Positions 1 to 6,425 of a stretch of DNA of 6,756 nt are shown here, one piece after another. The stretch is from contig CALELC010000067.1 in assembly GCA_937904535.1 (NCBI GenBank), forward strand, positions 1-6,756, written 5' to 3'. Below the pieces are notes generated by a model. It saw only the letters and a program-made list of their open reading frames with translations, ran no database searches and was not told the origin of the DNA. The first letter of the stretch is position 1; each line of letters begins with the position of its first letter. The stretch comes from an uncultured Planctomycetaceae bacterium. GTDB lineage: Bacteria; Planctomycetota; Planctomycetia; Pirellulales; Pirellulaceae. A program made the position numbers and the translations under genes.

Positions 1-2
1 TG

Positions 3-263
3 CTGTTCGACATCTACCACATGCAGATCATGGAAGGGGACATCATCCGCCGGATCCGTGAGAACCATGCCTACTACGGGCACTACCACACCGCTGGCAA
101 TCCCGGCCGTCACGAGCTCGATGATCGCCAAGAGTTGTTCTACCCGGCGATTGCCAAAGCGATCGCGGATACCGGCTTTGACGGCTACTTTGCCCACGAG
201 TTCATCCCCACGCGCGACCCGCTGAAAAGCCTTGGCGAAGCGGTCGCTCAGTGCACGGTCTGA
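3..263 (+). CDS. Hydroxypyruvate isomerase-like sugar isomerase (3' part, 5' end outside window)
   Basis: This is the C-terminal 86 residues of a TIM-barrel isomerase of the AP-endonuclease-2-like / hydroxypyruvate isomerase family, roughly the last third of the usual 260-300 residues. Visible signatures are the strand FDIYHMQ, the motif YHTAGNPGRHELD (compare the PGRHE segment of Hyi proteins), and GYFAHEFIPTRDPLKSL. The last aligns with the GYxGxEYxPT segment of Hyi, whose Glu is a metal/catalytic residue. Family members interconvert hydroxypyruvate and tartronate semialdehyde or isomerise related keto-sugars; the substrate here is unknown. No export signal can be judged because the N-terminus is missing. 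The frame stays open to the left edge and stops at TGA 261-263. The next gene lies 72 bp downstream on the same strand, so the two are probably co-transcribed. The family call is fairly safe; the exact reaction is an inference. Confidence 0.85.
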   Translation: MFDIYHMQIMEGDIIRRIRENHAYYGHYHTAGNPGRHELDDRQELFYPAIAKAIADTGFDGYFAHEFIPTRDPLKSLGEAVAQCTV

Positions 264-335
264 TCTTTGCCGTACCGCCGTTGGCATGCGTGTGTTCTCT
301 TCTCCCTCAACATTGATCAACGGGATCCGCGAGCT

Positions 336-1694
336 ATGAACGTCCACTCCATCGATCGACGTAAGTTCCTCGGCACCTCAGCGATGTTGGCAGCGGCAAT
401 TTCCAGCCGCGCCTACGCCGCCGAAAGCCCCAAACGCCGCCGCGTCGGGTTGATCGGAGCCGGTTGGTACGGCAAGTGTGACCTCTTGCAATTGCTCAAT
501 GTTGAGCCGGTGGAAGTGGTTTCGATCTGCGATGTCGATTCGCAGATGCTGGCCGAGGCAGCGGCATTGTTTGAGTCGCGGCAAGAGTCAAAAAAGCTGC
601 CGCGGACCTATTCCGATTACCGGCAGATGCTGGCGGAAAAAGATCTCGACATCGTGCTGATCGCGACCCCCGACCACTGGCACGCGTTGCCGATGATTGC
701 GGCGGTCGAAGCCGGCGCGGATGTGTACGTGCAAAAGCCGACGGGCGTCGACGTGCTGGAGAGCAAGGCGATGCTCGATGCGGCCCGTCGCACCGAGCGC
801 GTGGTCCAGGTCGGCACCCAGCGCCGCAGCACACCCCACCTGATGGAAGCCAAACAACGGGTGGTCGACCAGGACTTGCTGGGCACCGTTGCGCATGTGG
901 ATATCTGCTGCTACTACCACATGCGTGCTGGAGGCAACCCGCCGGATTCCACGCCGCCAGCGCACCTGGACTACGAAGCCTGGACCGGGCCGGCTCCGAT
1001 GCGGCCCTACAACGAACTCGTCCACCCGCGGTCCTGGCGAGCGTTTATGGAATACGGCAACGGGATCGTCGGTGACATGTGTGTCCACATGCTCGACATG
1101 GTCCGCTGGCAACTCGGTTTGGGCTGGCCGAAACGGATCAGCAGCAGTGGTGGGATCTTCGTGCAGACCGACTCCAAGGCCAATATCACCGACACCCAGT
1201 CAGCACTATTTGAGTTCGACGGCCTCAACATCGTCTGGAACCACCGCAGTTGGGGAGATCCGCCCGACCCGGAATATCCGTGGGCAGCGATCATTTACGG
1301 CGACAAGGGGACACTCAAGCTCAGTGTCAACAAGTACGAGTTCATTCCTCGCGGGCGCGGCCAGCGCCTGCGCGGCGAGCAGGTCATTGAGACCGACAAG
1401 TACCCCACGGATTTGACCGATCAAAAGGATTGGCGGCTGGAGTTGCATGTCGCTTCCGCGATCCGCGAGCACATGCGGAACTTTCTTGCCGCGATCGATG
1501 AACGCGGCCGCCCCATCGCCGATATCGAACAGGGACACATCAGCAGTGCCACCTGCTTCATGGCCAACAATGCGCTGCAACTAGGTCGCTCGATCACCTT
1601 CGACCCGCAGACACACACCGCGGTCGGCGACGAAGAAGCTACCAAGCTGTTCAAACGGCCTTACCGAGCCCCCTATCAGCACCCGGCAGGGTAG
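336..1694 (+). CDS. Tat-exported Gfo/Idh/MocA family oxidoreductase
   Basis: A 452-residue NAD(P)-dependent sugar or sugar-acid oxidoreductase. Residues 1-28 form a twin-arginine signal: DRRKFLGTSA at 7-16, a short hydrophobic stretch, and a likely cut after AYA (26-28). A folded, cofactor-loaded enzyme is therefore probably moved to the periplasm. The Rossmann domain begins with GLIGAGWYG (GxGxxG at 41-46). The strand-end TPDHWH motif is at 111-116, and the usual EKP of this family reads QKP at 133-135. WTGPAP (216-221) and GDMCVHMLDMVRW, with D247, H251 and D254, mark the C-terminal substrate domain typical of planctomycete paralogues. ATG 336 was chosen because it places the RR pair at residues 8-9. 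An upstream TTG at 267 would add 23 residues ahead of the signal. No Shine-Dalgarno is visible. The gene follows the isomerase by 72 bp, suggesting a joint role in sugar breakdown; the substrate is unknown. Confidence 0.9.
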   Translation: MNVHSIDRRKFLGTSAMLAAAISSRAYAAESPKRRRVGLIGAGWYGKCDLLQLLNVEPVEVVSICDVDSQMLAEAAALFESRQESKKLPRTYSDYRQMLAEKDLDIVLIATPDHWHALPMIAAVEAGADVYVQKPTGVDVLESKAMLDAARRTERVVQVGTQRRSTPHLMEAKQRVVDQDLLGTVAHVDICCYYHMRAGGNPPDSTPPAHLDYEAWTGPAPMRPYNELVHPRSWRAFMEYGNGIVGDMCVHMLDMVRWQLGLGWPKRISSSGGIFVQTDSKANITDTQSALFEFDGLNIVWNHRSWGDPPDPEYPWAAIIYGDKGTLKLSVNKYEFIPRGRGQRLRGEQVIETDKYPTDLTDQKDWRLELHVASAIREHMRNFLAAIDERGRPIADIEQGHISSATCFMANNALQLGRSITFDPQTHTAVGDEEATKLFKRPYRAPYQHPAG

Positions 1695-1769
1695 ACGAAG
1701 CCCACGAGTCCAGCGAGCGCTGCAGTTCCGGCCGGCCGAGCGTTCGCCGCCCGCCGCCCTGTCCGCCGG

Positions 1770-2390
1770 TCATTTTTTCCTGGCGGCGGCAACAACGCAG
1801 ACCGCACAGGTCCCGCTGCAACCTGACGAACTTCCTGCGTCGCTGCCACAATCCTTCGTCCCGCAGCTCGGCCCACAGCCTTTGGCCAGCAGCTTCGCAA
1901 AATGACCGCTGCGGACCTTTGACTCGTAGCGTTCGGCCAATTGCTGAACGATCTGCTGGTCGCTCGGAGCGGGGTCAGTCAGAAAGTAGAAAATCAGCGT
2001 TCCGGCATCGAACACCTGATCGACTTCGAGCAGAACCGCTGACGATCCTGCCGCGGCGAGACAATGCCGACACTCTTCCATCGCGTCGCGGCGATGCCGC
2101 TCCAGTCGAGCAATCAAGAGTTCGTCTTCGGGCGTGGTGGCCCGCAAGATCGTCGGCATCTCCGCTAATTCGGTCGCCGTGAGTGTGGCTGTGGACGATG
2201 AAGCGGTGACTCCGTCGCCCCCGGAATCCAAGGGATTGTTGTCCGGTGCCTCAGCCGTTACCTGACCGACTTCCAACCCACGCGCCGTACGACAAATAAC
2301 GCGCATCCCTCGACGATAGGGGCCGCCGCTGCCGACTCGGCAGCGAGCAATTTCTCCCCAGCTGCCGATGCGAACGAAGAAAAACTGCAT
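1770..2390 (-). CDS. PSP1-domain protein (RicT/YaaT-like) with Cys-rich C-terminal tail
   Basis: A 206-residue cytosolic protein with the PSP1 conserved region. RRGMRVICRTARGLEVGQV (26-44) matches the N-terminal PSP1 strand pair. ILRATTPEDELLIARLE (81-97) and VFDAGTLIFYFLTD (126-139) match the later conserved blocks. Between them, residues 48-78 are a Gly/Ser/Thr-rich linker. The tail (172-198) holds six cysteines, C172, C176, C181, C191, C195 and C198; the last three are spaced C-x3-C-x2-C. In Bacillus the PSP1 protein RicT works in the RicAFT complex, which carries Fe-S clusters and affects mRNA processing. A similar metal-binding role here is inference. ATG 2390 was chosen because conserved sequence (MQFFFVRIG) begins there. 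The frame stays open to 2633, but that extension has no family resemblance. No Shine-Dalgarno is seen. The gene converges with the oxidoreductase gene and diverges from bioB. Confidence 0.85.
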   Translation of the reverse strand: MQFFFVRIGSWGEIARCRVGSGGPYRRGMRVICRTARGLEVGQVTAEAPDNNPLDSGGDGVTASSSTATLTATELAEMPTILRATTPEDELLIARLERHRRDAMEECRHCLAAAGSSAVLLEVDQVFDAGTLIFYFLTDPAPSDQQIVQQLAERYESKVRSGHFAKLLAKGCGPSCGTKDCGSDAGSSSGCSGTCAVCVVAAARKK

Positions 2391-2656
2391 AGGGCTAATC
2401 GATTGCGTTGGACGGCTATTCGGACGCCGGTCGAGTGGGGTTGATCGCTGGTAACACGTCGTACCGCTGGGGCCTTCGACGGAAGACGGCTTGTCACACG
2501 TCCGCGGCGCGGCGACGATCACCCCTGCGACACGCATCGGGCGTGTCGGGACCGACAGCCCCGCTTGAGCTTCCATCCACCTGTGCCAGCTTGCCAGGGG
2601 TTTGATGCCACAGCGGAAGGCGGAACACTGCAACTCCAGCTTTTCCCATCATACCC
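2391..2656. promoter_or_regulatory. Divergent promoter region between the PSP1 gene and bioB
   Basis: These 266 bp separate two divergent starts and must hold the promoters for both, but I see no convincing -35/-10 pair on either strand. The one clear structure is a perfect 8-bp inverted repeat, CGACACGC / GCGTGTCG, at 2528-2535 and 2541-2548 with a 5-base loop (ATCGG), 109 bp before the bioB ATG. No T-run follows it, so it is more likely an operator or a leader hairpin than a terminator. No BirA-type GTTAAC box is present. Neither flanking start has a Shine-Dalgarno sequence. Confidence 0.4.
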
Positions 2657-3838
2657 ATGTCAACGGCCTTCTCGGAACCGACAAACTCTCCCTCCGCCGC
2701 CATTCCTGAAGCCGAACGCTCATTGGACTATCGCCAATTGGCCGACGCGGTGCTGGCTGGGCACGCGGTCACGCACGCAGAAGCGTTGGCGATTCTGCAA
2801 TCGCCCAACGAGGATCTGTTGGCGGTGATGGATGCTGCCTTCCGCGTACGGCGAGCTCATTTTGGGTTGACCGTGCAGCTGTATTTCTTGATGAACGCCA
2901 AGAGCGGTCTATGTCCTGAGGATTGCAACTACTGCAGTCAGTCCAAAGTCTCTTCGGCACCGGTTCCCAAGTACAACATCCTGCAGCGCGATCAGCTCAT
3001 GGCTGCCGCAGAACTAGCGGCACAGCGTCAGGCCAAGACGTACTGTCTGGTGATCAGCGCTCGGGGACCGAACGAGCGGGAGATGAAGGCGGTCGAAGAG
3101 ATCGTGCCCGAAATCAAAGCCAAGTACGGCTTGGACATCTGTGCGTGCTTGGGCCTATTGACGGCCGAACAGGCCCGCCGGCTCAAGGCCGCTGGGGTCG
3201 ACCGCGTCAATCACAACCTCAACACGAGCGAAGATTACTACGCCAAGATCTGCACGACCCACACCCACGCCGACCGGGTTCAGACATTGCATCACGTCCG
3301 CGATGCTGGCCTGGAAATCTGCAGCGGCGGGATCATCGGCATGGGCGAAACCCATGACGACATCATTTCGATGGCGATGCAGCTGCGAGAACTCAAAGCC
3401 GAGTCGATTCCGGTCAATTTCCTCAATTCGATTGACGGCACGCCGCTGCAACAGACGACTCACCTGACTCCCCAGGATTGCTTGCGTGCCCTCGCGATGT
3501 TCCGCCTGGTCAACCCGACAAGCGAGCTGCGAATCTCCGGTGGACGCGAACTGCACCTGCGTAGTTTGCAACCGCTGGGATTATATGCGGCCAATAGCAT
3601 GTTCGTCGGCGATTACCTGACCACCAGCGGCCAGCCGCCAGAACAGGATTATCAGATGATCCGTGATCTCGGCTTCGAAGTCACCGGCGGCGTCCGCAGC
3701 GACGCGGATACGGGTACCGGCCGGGCGGATGTCGATTCGACGTCTCTTCCGATCACCCCGCCAGCGTTAGCACCGATTACACTGCGTGGCGGATGTGGTG
3801 GCTCATCATGTGGTTCCGGTAATTGTGGAGGCAACTGA
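2657..3838 (+). CDS. bioB: Biotin synthase BioB with Gly/Cys-rich C-terminal extension
   Basis: A 393-residue radical SAM enzyme that inserts sulfur into dethiobiotin in the last step of biotin synthesis. The radical SAM [4Fe-4S] motif CPEDCNYC gives C86, C90 and C93. The ligands of the sulfur-donating [2Fe-2S] cluster, C97, C128, C188 and R260 in E. coli, are matched by C130 (TYC), C162 (DICACLG), C222 (EICSGG) and R292 (RISGGRE). Other conserved blocks are VNHNLNTSEDYY, TTHTHADR and NSMFVGDYLTT. The core ends near residue 342. A further 51 residues follow: a Thr/Pro/Ala-rich linker and a terminal Gly/Cys cluster with C380, C385 and C390, absent from E. coli BioB (346 residues). ATG 2657 is followed by a 20-residue poorly conserved lead-in, so the start is moderately sure; no Shine-Dalgarno is seen. 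No other bio gene is in the window. The exported phosphodiesterase-like gene follows by 2 bp, so the two probably form an operon. Confidence 0.96.
   Translation: MSTAFSEPTNSPSAAIPEAERSLDYRQLADAVLAGHAVTHAEALAILQSPNEDLLAVMDAAFRVRRAHFGLTVQLYFLMNAKSGLCPEDCNYCSQSKVSSAPVPKYNILQRDQLMAAAELAAQRQAKTYCLVISARGPNEREMKAVEEIVPEIKAKYGLDICACLGLLTAEQARRLKAAGVDRVNHNLNTSEDYYAKICTTHTHADRVQTLHHVRDAGLEICSGGIIGMGETHDDIISMAMQLRELKAESIPVNFLNSIDGTPLQQTTHLTPQDCLRALAMFRLVNPTSELRISGGRELHLRSLQPLGLYAANSMFVGDYLTTSGQPPEQDYQMIRDLGFEVTGGVRSDADTGTGRADVDSTSLPITPPALAPITLRGGCGGSSCGSGNCGGN
3827..3831 (+). promoter_or_regulatory. Shine-Dalgarno site inside the bioB 3' end
   Basis: GGAGG lies nine bases before ATG 3841 and inside the codons for G391-G392 of BioB. 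It is the clearest ribosome site in the window and sets the start of the downstream gene at 3841, rather than TTG 3823 or the in-frame ATG 3853. Its position implies translational coupling between bioB and the next gene. Confidence 0.7.
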
Positions 3839-3840
3839 GG

Positions 3841-4812
3841 ATGTTTCGAGCGATGCAGAGTTTGACACTGGCCCTAGGCGCGCTGCTGCTGAGCGGAGCC
3901 GTGGGTGAGCTGGGAAGAGCAACTGCCCAAGAATCGACCGCGGGTGACAAAGCCAAGACGAAGAAGGTGCTGTTGATCGGCATGGACGGCACCCGCTTCG
4001 ATGCGATCCGCAGAGCCGAAGCGCCTCATCTCCAACGTCTGATCAACGGCGGTGCCTACTCGTCAGCGGCTCAGATCCTCGGCTCGCGCTATCGTGAAAA
4101 TGACACCATCAGCGGCCCTGGTTGGTCGAGCATCCTGACGGGCGTCTGGGCTGATAAGCACGGCGTGCACGACAACAGTTTCCGCGGCAAACGCTACGAC
4201 CAATACCCGCACGTGATCGCGCGACTCAAATCCGCACGCCCTGGCCTTTCGGCTGCGTCGTTTGTGACCTGGGATCCGATCGCCGTTCACATCACCGCCG
4301 ATGCCGGGGCTGATGTGTCGAAGTCTTTCAAGCCGGAAAACAAAGACTACGCGGGGACGGATGAACAGTGTGCGCAAGCGGCAGCCGAACGCTTGGCCAC
4401 GGCTAACGACGACTTCGTGTTCTTCTACATCGGCCAGGTCGACGAAGCGGGACACTCCAAAGGCTTTCACCCGACCGTGCCGGAATACATCGCCGCCATC
4501 GAACGTGCTGACCGACTGGTCGGTCAGGTGCTGAGCGCAGTCGATAGCCGTCCCACACGAGCCGAGGAAGACTGGTTGATCATTGTGACCAGCGACCACG
4601 GTGGCTCGGGCCTGTCGCACAGCAACGGGCACAACAATCCCGAGATCCGCAACAGCATGTTGATCGTCTTCGGCAACGATGTGCGCCCTGGTGAGTTAGC
4701 CTCGCCGGTCGAAATCGTCGATGCGGTCGCAACGGCGGCAACGCATCTAGGTATCAAGATCGACGAACAGTGGGGCTGGGACGGGCGGCCCCAAGGGCTG
4801 GCTAAGCCCTAG
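3841..4812 (+). CDS. Exported alkaline-phosphatase-superfamily phosphodiesterase / sulfatase-like enzyme
   Basis: A 323-residue metal-dependent hydrolase of the alkaline phosphatase superfamily, closest in motif layout to type I phosphodiesterase/nucleotide pyrophosphatase. A Sec signal peptide covers about residues 1-29 (hydrophobic 8-21, likely cut after ATA 27-29), so it acts in the periplasm or outside. Expected two-metal ligands are present: D49 in GMDGT, D201 and H205 in QVDEAGH, D252 and H253 in TSDHGG, and a later His (H260 or H264). By alignment with the KTFPN block of NPP enzymes, S91 in ISGPGWSSILTG is the likely nucleophile, where many relatives have Thr. There is no C/S-x-P-x-R formylglycine motif, so a true sulfatase is less likely. 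The substrate cannot be told from sequence. The gene has a good ribosome site and starts 2 bp after bioB; a functional link with biotin is not obvious. It converges with the TPR gene. Confidence 0.85.
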   Translation: MFRAMQSLTLALGALLLSGAVGELGRATAQESTAGDKAKTKKVLLIGMDGTRFDAIRRAEAPHLQRLINGGAYSSAAQILGSRYRENDTISGPGWSSILTGVWADKHGVHDNSFRGKRYDQYPHVIARLKSARPGLSAASFVTWDPIAVHITADAGADVSKSFKPENKDYAGTDEQCAQAAAERLATANDDFVFFYIGQVDEAGHSKGFHPTVPEYIAAIERADRLVGQVLSAVDSRPTRAEEDWLIIVTSDHGGSGLSHSNGHNNPEIRNSMLIVFGNDVRPGELASPVEIVDAVATAATHLGIKIDEQWGWDGRPQGLAKP

Positions 4813-4859
4813 CGTTGCTTGACAGCCGGCTGTTGACTGCCCCAGCACACGTCTCCTCG

Positions 4860-4897
4860 ACTGCGAACTCTGCTACCTAAACTGCGGAGTTCGCAGT
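4860..4897. terminator. Possible bidirectional terminator between convergent genes
   Basis: A perfect 11-bp inverted repeat, ACTGCGAACTC at 4860-4870 and GAGTTCGCAGT at 4887-4897, with a 16-base loop, lies 48 bp past the stop of the phosphodiesterase-like gene. The right arm and most of the loop fall inside the last codons of the minus-strand TPR gene, whose stop (4873-4875) is in the loop. No T-run follows on either strand, so a classic intrinsic terminator is not proven. A second perfect 12-bp palindrome, ACAGCCGGCTGT, sits just upstream at 4822-4833. Confidence 0.4.
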
Positions 4898-6288
4898 TGG
4901 CTCACCACTCGGTCAAAAACATCAGACCACTGGCCGATTTGCGACTGACGAAAGAGTCGCATGCTCGGATACCAGGGCGTCGTGTCACCGGTTTGCAACC
5001 ATCGCCAGTCGGGCACGCGGCCGAGCAACAGCCACACTGGCACTCCCAATGCGCCGGCGAGGTGTGCTGTGGAGGTATCGATCGTGATCACCAAATCCAG
5101 ATTTTGAATGATCGCCGCGGTGTCGAGAAACGCACCGCCGGACTGATCGATCGATGCAGGCAGGCGAGCAATCGCTGCCGCAAAATCGACCTGACTCAGT
5201 TGTTCGCTGCCAGGCCCGTGTTGCAGACTGACCAGTGACACCTCAGGCATCTCAGCCAGCGGCCGAAACTCACTCAGCGGAATCGATCGATAGACATCCG
5301 CGTGGTGCTGTGGATTGCCTTGCCAGCAGATCCCGATCCGCCGCTGACCCGCCTGCCGCGGCAAGGATGCGTCGAGCCCACGACGCCAGTAGTCGGTGAG
5401 TGACTCCGACACTCCGAGGTACGCGCCGCCTGTCGCTCCGTGACCGCCGGTTGCCGTCGCAAGCTCGCCCGTTCGGTCATCCCAAGCATCCACGACATCC
5501 ATCAGCGACGCGTGAAAATCGATCGGCCCCGTTGCCATCTGCGAAAGCGGCACGCTGTCCGGAATCAACAGGTCGATCGCGGGAGCCGAAGAGAACAGCG
5601 GAATCAGGTTTGCACCACACCGCAAGATCGTTCGCGCCCCGGCAGCCCGGAGCGTCTGACCGACACGGACAAATTGAATTGCATCGCCGATCCCTTGCTC
5701 GGGATACAGCAGAATCGTCTTGCCTTGCAGGTCTTCGCCATGCCACAGCGGAAACGGATGCTCGGGTCTGCCACCGGGTAAACACCGCCATCTCCAGCGG
5801 TACTCTGGCCAACCTTCGGCGTAGCGTTCTTGAAGCAGATAGATGACCCCGAGGTTGCGATGCAGTTCCGGCTCGTCGGGCGCCAGTTGCAAAGCTTGAC
5901 AGTAAGAAGCCAGCCCCTTTTCGATCTCACCCGCCCAAACCCATAGCGTCCCGCGGTTCTTGAGCGGTGAGAGATAGTTGGGCTGCAAGTCCAACGCTTT
6001 TTGGAAACACGCATCGGCCTGCTCGACATCGCCGAGCATCCGCAAGGTGTTGCCAAGGTTATTCCAAGAGATCGGGAACCCAGGTGTGATGGCAAGTGCA
6101 GAGCGATAGGCGGCAGCTGACTCCAGGAACCGCCGCTGGTCGAACAGCGCGATGCCGAGGTACACATGCGCCGCGGCATTCTGCGGTTGGCGCGCGAGCA
6201 CCTGGCGATACACCGCCTCTGCGGCCGCCACGTTCCCAGCCTGATGCGTCTGCCAAGCCTGTTCCAGCGCGGATTGCAAAGTGTTCAT
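4873..6288 (-). CDS. TPR protein with C-terminal glycosyltransferase family 9-like domain
   Basis: A 471-residue, probably cytosolic protein with no signal peptide or membrane segment. Residues 4-173 form five tetratricopeptide repeats in strict 34-residue register, with the repeat-closing prolines at P35, P69, P103 and P137. The C-terminal half resembles ADP-heptose:LPS heptosyltransferases (GT9). It has YPEQGIGDAIQFVR (195-208) at the N-terminal subdomain, RIGICWQGNPQH (317-328), and DTSTAHLAGALGVPVW (404-419) matching the DTGxxHLAAALGxPV nucleotide-sugar-binding block. A Thr/Gly-rich loop (TATGGHGATGG) lies between the subdomains. Such TPR-GT9 fusions are common; a role in surface glycan or protein glycosylation is inference, and the family includes proteins with no proven transferase activity. 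ATG 6288 was chosen because TPR sequence starts directly after it. The frame runs open to 6411, but that 41-residue extension shows no family features. No Shine-Dalgarno is seen. Confidence 0.88.
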   Translation of the reverse strand: MNTLQSALEQAWQTHQAGNVAAAEAVYRQVLARQPQNAAAHVYLGIALFDQRRFLESAAAYRSALAITPGFPISWNNLGNTLRMLGDVEQADACFQKALDLQPNYLSPLKNRGTLWVWAGEIEKGLASYCQALQLAPDEPELHRNLGVIYLLQERYAEGWPEYRWRWRCLPGGRPEHPFPLWHGEDLQGKTILLYPEQGIGDAIQFVRVGQTLRAAGARTILRCGANLIPLFSSAPAIDLLIPDSVPLSQMATGPIDFHASLMDVVDAWDDRTGELATATGGHGATGGAYLGVSESLTDYWRRGLDASLPRQAGQRRIGICWQGNPQHHADVYRSIPLSEFRPLAEMPEVSLVSLQHGPGSEQLSQVDFAAAIARLPASIDQSGGAFLDTAAIIQNLDLVITIDTSTAHLAGALGVPVWLLLGRVPDWRWLQTGDTTPWYPSMRLFRQSQIGQWSDVFDRVVSQLRTPQFR

Positions 6289-6425
6289 GGGCACGATTGT
6301 AACTCGGCTTCGTTGCCGCTCGATGGCAGATGTGGACAGTCGTTCGAGAGCCGGTTCCCCGTTGTCTCGCTGCGTCCCTGGGCACAGGAGTTGGCATGCG
6401 GATACTCGCAACGGCTGAGATGCAG

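Noticed and set aside
267..335. Upstream TTG start adding 23 residues to the oxidoreductase
   Set aside because: It would put 23 unrelated residues before a standard Tat signal; ATG 336 gives a normal short n-region.
588..1112. Long open frame on the minus strand inside the oxidoreductase gene
   Set aside because: It is a shadow of a gene with strong family motifs on the plus strand; its translation resembles nothing known.
1711..1738. Terminator between the convergent oxidoreductase and PSP1 genes (CAGCGAGCGCTG and CGGCCGGCCG)
   Set aside because: Stems are only about 3-5 bp once a loop is allowed and no T-run follows; similar matches are expected by chance in such GC-rich DNA.
2445..2460. 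Possible BirA operator near GGTAACAC upstream of bioB
   Set aside because: It lacks the GTTAAC core and has no matching inverted half-site at the usual spacing.
2391..2633. N-terminal extension of the PSP1 gene to ATG 2633
   Set aside because: The PSP1 family begins near MQFFFVRIG; the extra 81 residues look like translated GC-rich spacer and would consume nearly the whole divergent promoter region.
6289..6411. N-terminal extension of the TPR gene to 6411
   Set aside because: The extra 41 residues have no TPR pattern or signal peptide; TPR sequence starts directly at ATG 6288.
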